Source of the DNA: Gracilaria vermiculophylla
Taxonomy: Eukaryota > Rhodophyta > Florideophyceae > Gracilariales > Gracilariaceae
Reading direction: 5' to 3'
Assembly: GCA_019155205.2 (NCBI GenBank)
Contig: JAHNZQ020000092.1
Span: forward strand, 77,539-141,538
Length of the DNA stretch: 64,000 bases
In this document: piece by piece, positions 45,214-55,450 of the stretch
Layout of the letters: each line of letters opens with the position of its first letter
Numbering within the stretch: position 1 is the stretch's first letter
The notes under the pieces: generated by a model
What the model was told of the DNA's origin: nothing
The model's input: only the letters and a program-made list of their open reading frames with translations
Database searches by the model: none
Made by a program: the position numbers and the translations under genes

Positions 45214-45756
45214 TTAACAACGACTTCCAAACCTAACCGCTCCAGAGCAACACTTGTAAAACGTCGGATTATACGCCTTTGTTCCACAGCACAAATCAGA
45301 ACGAGAAGCACGAACCCGAACTCCACCACAACATTTGTAGAACGTCGGATTGTACTTCTGGCGTCCACAGCACAGATCTGATCGAGAAGCTCGAACCACG
45401 GCCCCTCCACAACACTTGTAGAACGTGGGATTGTACTTGTGCGTTCCACAACACAAATCCGAGCGAGAGGCTCGTACCACGGTGTTTCCGCAACATTTGT
45501 AGAACGTTGGATTATACGCCCGAGTACTGCAACACAGATTTGAGCGCGCTGCTCGCACAATTACGCCAGCACAACATTTGTAGAAAGTCGGATTGTATGT
45601 CTTCGTTCCACAGCATAAGTCCTTCGAAGATCCTCGAACCACTCTTCCGTTACAACACTTTGAAAACGTTGGTGAGTATGAAACTCCGTTGCACTTGAAC
45701 GCCACGACATTGATAATTGCGTATGTCGATAGCAAAATGAAAACCAGTAGCTTCAT
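45214..45756 (-). CDS. Galaxin-like secreted dicysteine-repeat protein
   Basis: 180 residues, intronless, from ATG 45756. A signal peptide (MKLLVFILLSTYAIINVVA, 1-19) is followed by six tandem units of 27 residues. The first is diverged (YSPTFSKCC) and five are near-identical: LCCG-x3-YNPTFYKCC-x-G-x2-VRASRSD, with YNPTFYKCC at 54, 81, 108, 135 and 162. Paired Cys with YNP recall galaxin, a coral skeletal-matrix protein, and galaxin-like proteins elsewhere. An extracellular or cell-wall structural role is likely. The DNA repeats (81 bp) are also alike, so the array probably expands and contracts. It lies between the two LPMO-like genes, another hint of a matrix function. Confidence 0.85.
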   Translation of the reverse strand: MKLLVFILLSTYAIINVVAFKCNGVSYSPTFSKCCNGRVVRGSSKDLCCGTKTYNPTFYKCCAGVIVRAARSNLCCSTRAYNPTFYKCCGNTVVRASRSDLCCGTHKYNPTFYKCCGGAVVRASRSDLCCGRQKYNPTFYKCCGGVRVRASRSDLCCGTKAYNPTFYKCCSGAVRFGSRC

Positions 45757-45866
45757 CTTCTTCTGTCAACTTCTGGACGGTGAGAATTAGTGGTTTGTTA
45801 GTTGCCACAGGAAAAAAAAAACCTTTGTGCCTCAGATGCGAAGAACGGTTAGTATGACCTGATCCC

Positions 45867-45874
45867 TTTTATAC
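45867..45874 (-). promoter_or_regulatory. TATA box of the galaxin-like gene
   Basis: The minus strand reads AGTATAAAAGGG about 110 bases upstream of the ATG, a strong TATA element. Confidence 0.7.
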
Positions 45875-46225
45875 TAAACTGGACGATCTTCGTCGTCGTG
45901 CAAATCTTTTGGCGCGTCCCCCCTCCCGAGGTACTCAATAGCAAAGCAACCACATTCAGGCACACATAGGGCGGCAACCATGAACCTCAATTCAATTTGA
46001 AACAGTTTCAGACCCACACATTTCCAGGCATCCACAAAATGTCATACAGATGTAACCGCGTCTTGTCGAAATGCTGTGCTAGATACGCCCCTTTAACATA
46101 TCAACGATTCCTCAGTATCCCTGACCAAAGCCCGGCGCGCAACGGCCACCTAGCTTTGAGGAATGCAGGCTGTAACCTTGAGACAAAATGTCCGAAGTCC
46201 TACTTGCTGGCTGTGCGACCCGCTG

Positions 46226-46378
46226 CATTGTCCGCATCTTGGTTTTCGGCAACTGTTTTGGACATGATGCTGCACGATATTGGCGCGAGACACTATTCGA
46301 CACGCGACATTGTCAGCATCTCGGTTTTTGGCAACTGCTTTGGTCATGATGCTGTGCGGCATTGGCGGGGGACTCGAC
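46226..46378. repeat. Imperfect tandem duplication (82-bp period)
   Basis: The block starting CATTGTCCGCATC at 46226 recurs as CATTGTCAGCATC at 46308, followed by matching GGTTTTxGGCAACTG and CATGATGCTG segments. The copies differ at about one base in ten, and the second is slightly shorter. It lies in non-coding DNA. Confidence 0.8.
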
Positions 46379-46399
46379 AGTTGAGTTCTTGCGCAAATC

Positions 46400-48526
46400 T
46401 TATCGAAGATGAAGGCTTGACAATCTTTCATACACGTTTCAAAGAGGGCATTAGAGTTCAAAACTGTGGACAAACCCAAAACGAACCGTTCGCGTAGCTC
46501 GCAACACACGATTGAATGTTTCGTGCTTTTTGCTGCATTAGACCCTTTCATAGAAAATTGAGGGTTCCGCCGATTGCATTTCTGGAACAGGCTCCTCCTC
46601 CATGTTGGAAAAAGTTCAAAACACAAAGAGTTGATATCGATTTGTTGTCAATCTCGCTCGATAAAGAACATGTTATCGAAGAGTAATTGGTTTGTCATTC
46701 TGTTTCTTGTCCCGCCATTTGGCAGTGCGCAAAAAAGGACATGGTGCGGTTGAGATACACGAATGATAAAGATGGATTCCCTGTCGGAAACATCAACCAT
46801 TGGTGAGGCCGCTTTTCTAAAATTCAAGTTTATTCGTACAAGGGCACTCAAATAAAAAAAAACTGCTTGTCCGCTGCCCTTGGAAACGATCCAGTGTTGA
46901 AGCGACTCTAAAAAATGTTCAATCCTACTTTTGGGCTAGTCCTCGAAAGGATTCGAATGGTCACGATGCAGTTTGATGTGGAAGAAAATGTACGCTCATT
47001 TCATGCAAATTACAGTATTTTCTGCAATGACAAGGAAAAGTGGTGTTTATGGTAGCTACGATTGGTATCCGGGTAGGGTAGGTGTAAAGCGCTAATTGTT
47101 TCGCTTTTCAAGATTTTGAAACGAAAGTCTTCCAAAAGTATGGGCCATCTGGCATTTTGACGCAAATAATGGATTTTACTACTGTAGGAAGGTACAGAAA
47201 TGAATTCTCAAAAAATGTCGAGCTCTAAAACCGTTTCAAAAACATTGGACATTTTATTTTTTAACGTCAGCATGTTTTTTTCAGCATCAAAAATGTCTGT
47301 CATTCGCAGAAATCAGATGCGGTAGAAAAGTGGGAATGTAAGAGGAGACACTTGAAATAACAGCAGGGAGTGAGTGCCATGTTGTTTGTTTGAAGCAAGA
47401 AGCGTTCTAAGGCTGAATGCTGAATGTTGTGCAAAGCGACGGTTTTTATACAGAAAAGGACCAAAATGATTGGTGTAGGGAAACGACTGTGCAATCATAC
47501 CAAGATGGCACACTTTCCATTACACGTTGGTACTTTTTGTTGGAAGGGAGGTTCTAAAATTAGTGGTGCAATATCCTAAAAATAGAATATTCTGCAATTG
47601 CAACTAATGCATGTTTTGGAAGCTTTTGTTGCCCCAAGAGAGCAACTGTGGTGTTTGCGAAAATAAAATATGAGAAGATGGGGGTGTAATATGGATGAAT
47701 TGTGATTGAGGCACGCGATAGGGGCACAACACATGAGTGTTCCGTCATCAAAACGTTGCTTGCCAAACTGCAAGTTTTGCATGGTGTTTGAGCTTGACTT
47801 GATAGCCGGCGTGCTTCACAAATTGACGGATATTGTGGATGAAGGTGGACTGACACGATTAACAAATTGGGCACATTGCGAAAACATGCAGTATGCTGCG
47901 ATGCCATAGCAAGTTGAATGCATCACAGAGCATTTGGCTTAAAAATGTTTTACTTGGGATGGAAGACAATGGCTGGTAATGTGTCCATATCCCTCTGGAT
48001 ATTGTGTTTTGTGGTGGCGAATATCATGTTCAGGTTTGCTGCCGATGCTCCCCACACACGATGAATGTGATGGTGTGCATTTCATTTGACTGGTGAATAC
48101 TATGGAGCTTGTACTTTACGTATACAACGTCGTTAATGAGCACCAGTAGCACAAGTCAAATAAAATCCATCACGCAGTTTTGAAATATAGAAATAAGTTT
48201 TAAGAACGTAATATACTGTAAATGTTATACAATACGTTATTAAATACCTGCCGCCATATTCGGTTGCAGAAGAGGATTTTTCTTTTTTTTTCTTTTTTAA
48301 ATGATTTATAACCGGAAGGGCATGAACTGAAACCATTCACGGGGTAATTTGGCAGTTGAAGTTGCGCTCGCGTCCCAAAAGGTGCCTGATGTACGTCAAG
48401 ATGGAGAGTTTATTCTTCTGTTGAGCATGAAGAAGGAAAAAAAGCATAAATTGAGTGGTGCTTGTTGTTCATGCGGCGCAGCACGTTGTCAATGGGCGAG
48501 ATATTATAAATGGACTCGCCAAAATG
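46400..48526. other. Intergenic stretch without supported genes
   Basis: About 2.1 kb of average to AT-rich sequence before the GC-rich island. All frames are short (under about 115 codons) with no domain. A T/A-rich run with TTCTTTTTTTTTC occurs near 48280-48300. Nothing else was identified. Confidence 0.5.
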
Positions 48527-49857
48527 CACGCGCATTAGAAACAGCGGAGCTGCGAATTTTGCGCCGGTCTGCGCGCGGCGCGCGGCGCGCGGGACACGTT
48601 GCGCGCCATGCACGCGTTGCGCGCCGCGCACGCGTTGCGCGCGGGTGCGCTCATTGCACGCGTGCCGAGCGCACGGGCGCCCGTTTTCTGTTCCGCCTGC
48701 GGCGGAGAAGGGGCGGCGCGGCGCGGCGCGCTGCGCGCTGGCGCCCGTCGCGGGGCGGGGCGCATTGCGCCGGGCGCAGAGCAATTGGCAATTGGCGCGC
48801 GCCCGCATCGGCGCGGCGCCAGAGGCGGGACGCGCGCCGAGGCGCGCCGCTGGCGCCGCGCGCCGGCGCACGTGGGAGCCAAGGAGGCACGGCGCGCGAG
48901 CGGCGCAGCGGCGCGCGACAGACGGCGCAGCAGCGCGGCGCGGCGCGGCGCGGCGCGGCGCGGCGCGACGGCGGCGCGCGGCGCGCTGGCGCGCTGGCGC
49001 GCGGCGGCGCGTGCATCGCGCGGCGGCCGACGAGCGTGGTGGATGCGCGCGGTGCGGGGAGGCGCAGGGCGCGGCAGGACGGTGGCGTGGGGCAGGGCGC
49101 ACCGGAGCTGGGAGTGGGCGAGCAGCGGAAGAGCGGCAGAGCGCGCGCAGCGCAAACGCGGGATGACGCGCGTGTGCGTTGAGGCACGTGAGAGGAGGTG
49201 CATTTGTGGGCGTTATTGAGGTGGCGACATTTAACGGCGGGCGGACTGGCGACGGACGGGGACTGCACACAGTGCGGCGCGAGGGGAGTGAGGTGCAGTG
49301 CGGGCGGAGGCGGCGGTTGATACAAATTGGATGAACGGTTGCGGCGCATGGAGGGGATGTGCTGTTGACGGCGGCGTGTGTGAGGCGACTTGGTGTTTTG
49401 CAGTTTCTCGACGTGTGCGAGGGCGTCGAAGGGGGGGGGGGAAGGGGGTGGGGCCAGCTGGCTCTGCGTGCTCGGCAGGTGCGGCTGCTGCATGAGCGCG
49501 CGCGCGGGGGAGGCGGGTGATGCGCGGCGGCGCGCGGCGGCGCCGCACGCGCAGCACGCGCAGCACGTGCTGTGAGCGAGAGCAAAATGTGTGGGCACGA
49601 GCGGCAGCGTGTGCTCATTAGGGTGACAAATGGTTTCGCCATGGCGTTGGAGGGGCGCTGCACGGCGGGAGACGGCGCGAGACGGCGGGGTGTTTGTGAG
49701 TGTCGCGCCATGCATGGGACCTAACTTGTTGACTTACGCTGCTGCACGCGTACGTAATGGGCGCGCGCGGCTGCGCGAGTACGTCAGTTTGTCGCTGGCT
49801 GCTCTGTCTTCCGCCTCGCGCGCGGTCGCCGCGCGCCATGACGTGTTCTGCGGCGCG

Positions 49858-49889
<32 letters not shown>

Positions 49890-50656
49890 TCCGCAACGCA
49901 TGGGCGCCGGCGCGCGGCACGTATGACGCGCCGGCGCGCGACACGCGTGCGCGCGCGCCGCGCACGCGCGCGCTGCCGTTGCGCGCCGCCGCGCTGGCCG
50001 CCGCAGCACTCGGCGCGGCGCCGACACATCGCGCGCGCGCCCGCCGCCGCCGCCACCGCCGCCGCCGCCGCGCGCATTGCCCAAGCAAATGACAGTGGCG
50101 CCGCGCCGCCGCGCCGCCGCGCCGCCGCGCCACGCGCGGTACGTGGACACGGCGCGCGACGGGTCGCCGCGCGCGAGCGGCCGCGCCCGCCTCGCTGGCT
50201 GAGCGCCCACCCCGCCGCCGCGCGCTACACGACACGCCCGCGCCGCGCCGCGCTACCCGCCACGGCGCGCCCAACGTGGCGCCCCTCGCCGCCGCCGCCT
50301 ACGTGGGCGCCGCCGCCGCCGAGCGGCCGCCTTTGGCTGACGTTGAGCGCCAACATACAGCCGCGCCACCGCGCCGCCTCGCCGCCGCATCGCCGTATCG
50401 CCGCATCGCCGCGCCGATTAGAGCGCCGCCGCCGCTGCCGCGCCGCGCAGCGGCCGCCACGCCGCCGCGCGCCGCGCCCGCGCCGCGCCCGCGCCGCGCC
50501 CCGCAACGTGCGCCGCGCCGCGCGCCGCCGGCGCGTGCGCGCGCCGCGCGCCTACGTGGGCGCCGCGCCGCCGCCGCGCGGATGTTTGGGCGCCGCCCCC
50601 ACCAAGGAGACAGTGACATGTTGTACCCGCGCGCGCGCGCTACGTTCTGCCGCGCC

Positions 50657-50687
<31 letters not shown>

Positions 50688-50834
50688 TTTCCGAGCGCAC
50701 AACGTGGGGCCGCCGCCGCCGCCGCACCACGTACGCGCGCGCGCGCGCGCGCACGCGCTTGAATTGCGTGCGCGCGCGCCGCACGCGCCGCGTCGCAACC
50801 GCTGCCGCTTCGCCGCCCGTGCTCTTCCGCGCCC

Positions 50835-50841
50835 TATAAAG
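50835..50841 (+). promoter_or_regulatory. TATA box of the second LPMO-like gene
   Basis: TATAAAG stands out in a GC-only context, 205 bases before the ATG. It is followed by a pyrimidine-rich leader (50860-51030), giving a plausible 5' untranslated region of about 170 bases. Confidence 0.72.
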
Positions 50842-51039
50842 TCGCGCGCCCCCGCCGTCGTGCTCCCCCATCGCTTCCCCCCACCACTACTCGCAGCAGC
50901 CTGCCACACTCTCGCCGATCCTCACACCGCCACCGCCTCCCGAACTCTCTCCGCCCGTCCCCCTTCCCCTCCCCCCTTTCCACCCCCTCCCCCTCTCCCC
51001 TCGTCGCCGTCCGCCGTCGCCGATCCGCGCCCCGCCGTC

Positions 51040-52188
51040 ATGATGCGCTCCCCCGCCGCGCTGCTGGCGCTCGCGCTTTCTCTGTTCGGCGCTGCGCGCG
51101 CACACCAGTCCATTTCGTACCCGTGGCCCATATCGCGCATGAACGCGTGCCGCATGGGCAAGTTCAAGGAATGCCCGGGGCCGTGCCCCAACGACGAGCT
51201 GCGCGTGGACCAGTCGCCCAACTACCCGTCCATCACCGTGTCGCGCAACGCGCTGGTCACCATCAACACCAAGCGCAACAACCACGGCGGCGGCTTCTCG
51301 CGCTGGAGCATCGTGAACGTGGCCGACATGAACGACAAGGCGGCGCACGACCGCGAGGCGTTCCTGTGGACGTGCGCCGACCTCAACGAGCAGAAGTGCG
51401 ACTCCATCAACATGGACCGCGACTGCTCGTTTGACCGCAGCCGCTCCTTCTACCACCACGACGTGCAGATCCCGCCCGTGTACCCGGACGGCGTGTACGT
51501 GCTGGGCTGGGCGTGGTACGGCGGCACGCAGGGCCACGGCAAGGGCGGCGACTTTGGCGACTACTACGACTGCATGTACATCAACGTGCAGGGCGGCGAT
51601 CTGGAGGAGTCGTACCGGCCCAAGTTCGAGCCGGGCGCGTCGGAGACGACGAGCGACGGCAAGTGCGCCGCGCGCACCAACCGGCTGGGCGACTGCGTGA
51701 GCGAGCCGTGCCTGGGGCGGCGCGCCGGGCTCAAGGTGCCGCGCGAGTTTGAGGGCAGCGGCGCGCCGCCGCTGCTGCAGAGCAAGCGCTTTGCCGGGCA
51801 CCAGATCGAGCGGCCGCCCGCCACGGCGCCGGCCGTGTACGGCATCAGCATCCGCATGGCCAACGAGCCGTCCGAGGTGCTGGCGTCGTCGGCGCAGGGC
51901 CCCATCGCGCCGCTGCGCCTCACGGGGCAGTCCATCACGGTGACGTGCGACGTGGAGGGCGACGTGGAGCGCGTGGAGTTCTACAAGCACGGCGAGGACC
52001 TGATCCGCACGGACACGGGCGCGCCGTTCAGCATTGCGGGCGAGTACGAGGTGGGCGGTGGCTCCGAGTACCGGTACAAGCCATTCCGGTACCGCATCGA
52101 GGACGACATCTACATGCTGTCGTGCGGCGTGTACGGCGCGGACGGCAGCGTGCAGTGGGCGCGGCTGGAGGTGTGGCAGACCAAGTAG
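51040..52188 (+). CDS. Secreted LPMO-like protein with C-terminal Ig-like domain
   Basis: 382 residues. ATG 51040 (ATGATG) was chosen because it opens a signal peptide (1-21, LLALALSLFGAARA) with His22 exposed after cleavage; the longer frame upstream is low-complexity. His22, His82 (NNHGGGFSRW), VYVLGWAWYGG (152-162) and DYYDCMYINV (174-183) form the pattern of a copper histidine-brace β-sandwich. Many Cys (37, 45, 49, 112, 120, 129, 178) suggest disulphides. A second β-rich domain follows at about 265-382: ITVTCDVEGDVERVEFYKHGE, then APFSIAGEY and SCGVYGADGSVQWARLEV, resembling Ig-like modules of carbohydrate-active proteins. Codon third positions are almost all G or C, unlike the AA15-like gene 7 kb away. 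Family membership in a numbered AA class is uncertain. Confidence 0.82.
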   Translation: MMRSPAALLALALSLFGAARAHQSISYPWPISRMNACRMGKFKECPGPCPNDELRVDQSPNYPSITVSRNALVTINTKRNNHGGGFSRWSIVNVADMNDKAAHDREAFLWTCADLNEQKCDSINMDRDCSFDRSRSFYHHDVQIPPVYPDGVYVLGWAWYGGTQGHGKGGDFGDYYDCMYINVQGGDLEESYRPKFEPGASETTSDGKCAARTNRLGDCVSEPCLGRRAGLKVPREFEGSGAPPLLQSKRFAGHQIERPPATAPAVYGISIRMANEPSEVLASSAQGPIAPLRLTGQSITVTCDVEGDVERVEFYKHGEDLIRTDTGAPFSIAGEYEVGGGSEYRYKPFRYRIEDDIYMLSCGVYGADGSVQWARLEVWQTK

Positions 52189-52600
52189 GCGGCGGCGGGC
52201 GTGCGCGCGGCCGTGCGCGCGGCGCCTCCTTGGAGCGTGTTTATAGACAACAACAAGCTTGGCAGGGGTGAAACCCTCCGCGGCCCCCCCCCCCCCCCCC
52301 CTACCCTTCGTGCGTAAATCAGCTCCGCGTGTATAAACTGAGAGTTAGCATCGCACCCGTGCCGTGCCGTGCCGCGCCTGCTGACGTCATGCGCGCCGCG
52401 CGCCGCACGTGCCGCGCATCTCGGCTGCGCACCCAACGGCGCGCACCAGGCCGCCGCCGCCGCCGCCGCCGCTGCAAGTTGAGGCCGCGCGCACCTCGGA
52501 CGCTCGAGGCGCTCGCGCGCGCCGCCGCCCAACGCAATTCAGCCGCCGCGCAGCGCCGGCGCGCTTGCCACATGGCCGCGTGTGCAGCTGCGAGTTGGGC

Positions 52601-53409
52601 GTGAAACAAATCACCGTGTGGTTGCTGAAACAGTATCTGCGCAATTTACACTGCGTTTGAAATGGTACCCGTCCACCGTTGGACAAACATCCCACTTGAC
52701 CCCAACGCGCGCACCTTTTGCACTCGCGCAGCACTGCAGCGTTGACATGTGCTTCCATCCGCCGATGAGTCGACATGGAGGTATCAAACCGTCTCGTCAA
52801 TATGAACTGCCCGTCACAATGAATCTGAATAGCGGCTTTCATCAATACGACCAAAATGCACGTTAATTTGGATTCTCAGCTCTATTAATATCACACGCAG
52901 CATGTGTTCCATACGCAAAAATATTTGTTATTTCACTCTTTTTCCAACTGGCTTCCCTTTTGTGTGTAAAGTATGCTTACGCGTCATTCGCACGTGACAC
53001 CAACCACCAACTCACAATATCTTCAATTAATTTGCATTTACATTCAATTTCAATTTAAGTTTGTTCATTCGTGTTTGCCTTTCAATGCATCGTTTCTTGC
53101 CCTTTTTATTTCTTTTCTGGCTATATTTTTACAATATTAAAATACATTGATTTAAAATCGCTCAGCTCTGTTTTTGAAGCTTATGCTCGTGTTTTTCACA
53201 TTTTTTTTGTTATCATAACATCAACGTTTTTCACCGTTCACGCTGTTCCGTTCAATAGTGCTCTGTTCGTCACAACTTGTTGCCCATCCATTGTTTCTTT
53301 CCTCTCTGTTCTTTTATACAACCACAATGCTACGCATGCGAAGCCGATTTACACGTATCACAAGTGTGTATCTTTCCATTTTTTTGTGCCAAAATGCACG
53401 ATTTCATAT
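52601..53409. other. AT-rich spacer
   Basis: Sequence returns abruptly to AT-rich DNA. No gene-like frame, repeat or RNA gene was recognised up to the piggyBac end. Confidence 0.5.
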
Positions 53410-53836
53410 TTAACCCTTTTGACCCGGCTCACTTATGGCTACGATGGTAGCCATATGCGTAGTACATCATTGCGCATATTACGCTCAACATCCACATTAA
53501 TTGGTGGTGAGCGTGCCATGTGTTTCTTCTGCCTATGTCTATCATAGTAGCCATATGCATACTTTGCAACAATTGCTAGGGGAGAAAACGATTGATATTC
53601 TAAACCAATGAATGCTAACCTCATGGCAACAGAATCCACGAGATAAGGCATTCATCCAAACAATACGCACAATCTGCGTATACAAAACCCTGAGCCAAAT
53701 TTACCACCATACCGTACATTACCCGCCACATGTGGGGGCCATTCTTTCTCACACACAACGGCATTCTCATGATCCTTTACCGCCAACTTCGAGGCGCATA
53801 GCTTCCGAGCATATCATATTCGCAACCGTGCTCATC

Positions 53837-54896
53837 ATGGCAGAAAGTGATTCACACGTTCCGCAAAATTCTGCCGAGTGCAATTTTCAGTGCGCTGGAA
53901 CATCGCAACAACTTTTGCAAGACGAGGAAGTATTTCTTGGCGCAGCGCTAGGGCGTGTTGAACAGCAAACTACATACGAAACAGTACCGTACTGTGCCAG
54001 TTGGAAACGGTGCAGTGGTCTATATCTTAGGAAAGAAGATCTGATCCGCCGCTCATACGCTCACAATAAAGAGCTTGGTCTATTTCATTTGATGCTGAAC
54101 CTTTCCTATCTCAACTGCGTGTGGTCTTGAACAAGTGCAGAGCTTATTAAACGCGGCAATAAAAGGACACCGTTGAGAATGGAGGAACTACTGGCGTACT
54201 TTGGTCTCGAACTAGCTACTTCTGTGCACCGGTTAAACCACCTGCGAGATTATTGGTGTCAGTCAGACCTTCTCAACATTCCGTTCTTTCAGAAAGTCAT
54301 GGGAAAAGATATGTTTCTGAACACAAGATCCGCACTCCGGATGTATGCTACATATAATTCTGATGTTGCTGTCACGGATCCCCTGTGGCGTAGTCGCCAA
54401 ATTCTCGAGCACTTTGCAAGAAATGCTGCTACACTTGCCGTTCCTGTTGGTGTAAGTACGCTCGACGAGAACACAATTTTTTGCAAGGCCGAACAGCCGC
54501 TCGTTTGTACATTAAGTCCAAACCAGTAAGGTTTGGAATTAGATTTTATGCATTAGTTGGCTGGTCGCATGCTTATCTACACAGCTTCCAAGACAACGGA
54601 TCAGGTAATAAGTCCGGGCAGACACCAATCCAACGGTACACAAATGTGTTTCGAAACCTGCGGGGTGCGATAGACCGAAAACTAGACGAACAGCTGGTGG
54701 GTAAGACGAAACCTAGTGCATTGTGGTGCGCACAAGTGGCGCACCAAACACAGCTTCATCCTACTCCTACGACCGGCCGTTTGATGGTGATGGATAATTT
54801 TTATACGCGCCATACATTGGCGCGACAGTTGGCAGCTCTCACTGATGGCGAATGTAAAATCTTGGGCACGGTTGGCTACAACAATGTGGATGGTAT
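53837..54896 (+). pseudogene. piggyBac transposase
   Basis: Starts at ATG 53837 (MAESDSHVP). The N-terminal domain is open to a TGA at 54128-54130. It continues in another frame from 54173 (MEELLAYFGLELATSVHRL) to STLDENTIFCKA, the first catalytic Asp (DE-N). A one-base shift near 54484 follows, then KPVRFGIRFYALVGW and MDNFYTRHTLARQL (second catalytic Asp), then CKILGTVGYNNVDG. The LTR insertion at 54897 removes the link to the third acidic residue. It is therefore broken in at least three places and inactive. Confidence 0.85.
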
Positions 54897-55450
54897 TGTA
54901 GTACAGTGGCTCCTACGGAAATATGGTGGTTTGGCCTTAAGGCATAATATTCCTAAGGAGGGTTCGTAATTTATTAGCTGGGCCACGTGGTGCATAATAT
55001 TGCCTGCGTGCGCTACAGTATCCTTAAGGTACGGTAGAATTTATTATTTATTTTAGATATTTTATGCAGGTAATTAGCACAGTAGTGCGACCTGCCGAGG
55101 CGGGCTCCCGGCTAGATATTTAAGCTGCCGGTTGAGCTCCACCTCTGGGGAAGTAAAGACAAGCACCCTTGAGTCTTCTTCTACATTTTCTGGTTGGAGT
55201 CTCTTGTCTACTCACGCAGGTTTCTAAGCCACCGATCCCCGGGTCGCATCATAGCAGCGCCTGTAGGAGCATTGTCCGCCCAGTGAACCTTCCCCTCCGC
55301 TTGGTGTTTACGGATCCCTTTCAGAATTCCCCCGGCTCGCGACAGCGGATACCGGAGACCGCCTTTAGGAATACGCGCCTTTGGAGTCACCAAAACCTCC
55401 TAACGGACTTTGTGCTTTACTACCTCGACAGGAGGGCTGACAGTACCACA
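54897..55450 (+). repeat. Solo LTR of family S, copy 2 (in piggyBac transposase)
   Basis: 554 bp, TGTAGTACAGTGG...GTACCACA, the same strand as copy 1. It begins inside the transposase frame. Flanks GGTAT and ATGCG are not a TSD. Confidence 0.9.

Larger units (their letters stand above)
48527..52600. other. Abrupt GC-rich island with microsatellites
   Basis: Composition jumps near 48527 and falls back near 52600; much of it is GCG/CGC low complexity. It holds (GCGGC)n at 48932-48967, (CCG)n at about 49858-49889, 50040-50075 and 50659-50687, alternating CG at 50732-50757 (potential Z-DNA), G runs near 49431, and C18 at 52284-52301. The only credible gene is the LPMO-like CDS at 51040-52188. 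Long open frames elsewhere here are products of GC-rich DNA that seldom forms stop codons. Confidence 0.9.

Noticed and set aside
45279..45698. 139-codon plus-strand frame across the galaxin-like gene
   Set aside because: Open only because the repeat unit lacks stops in that register; no signal peptide and no motif.
45997..46497. 166-codon plus-strand frame
   Set aside because: Its length is due to a tandem duplication; the opposite strand is equally open and neither looks like a protein family.
48349..50871. Many long Arg/Ala-rich reading frames on both strands (up to 433 codons)
   Set aside because: They overlap each other in all frames, are simple Arg/Ala/Pro runs, and arise because very GC-rich DNA has few stop codons. 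No signal peptide, domain or promoter supports any of them.
50887..51990. 367-codon minus-strand frame opposite the second LPMO-like gene
   Set aside because: It is the complement of a GC3-rich coding sequence. The plus strand has a TATA box, signal peptide and conserved motifs; the minus frame is Ala/Arg/Val-rich with none.
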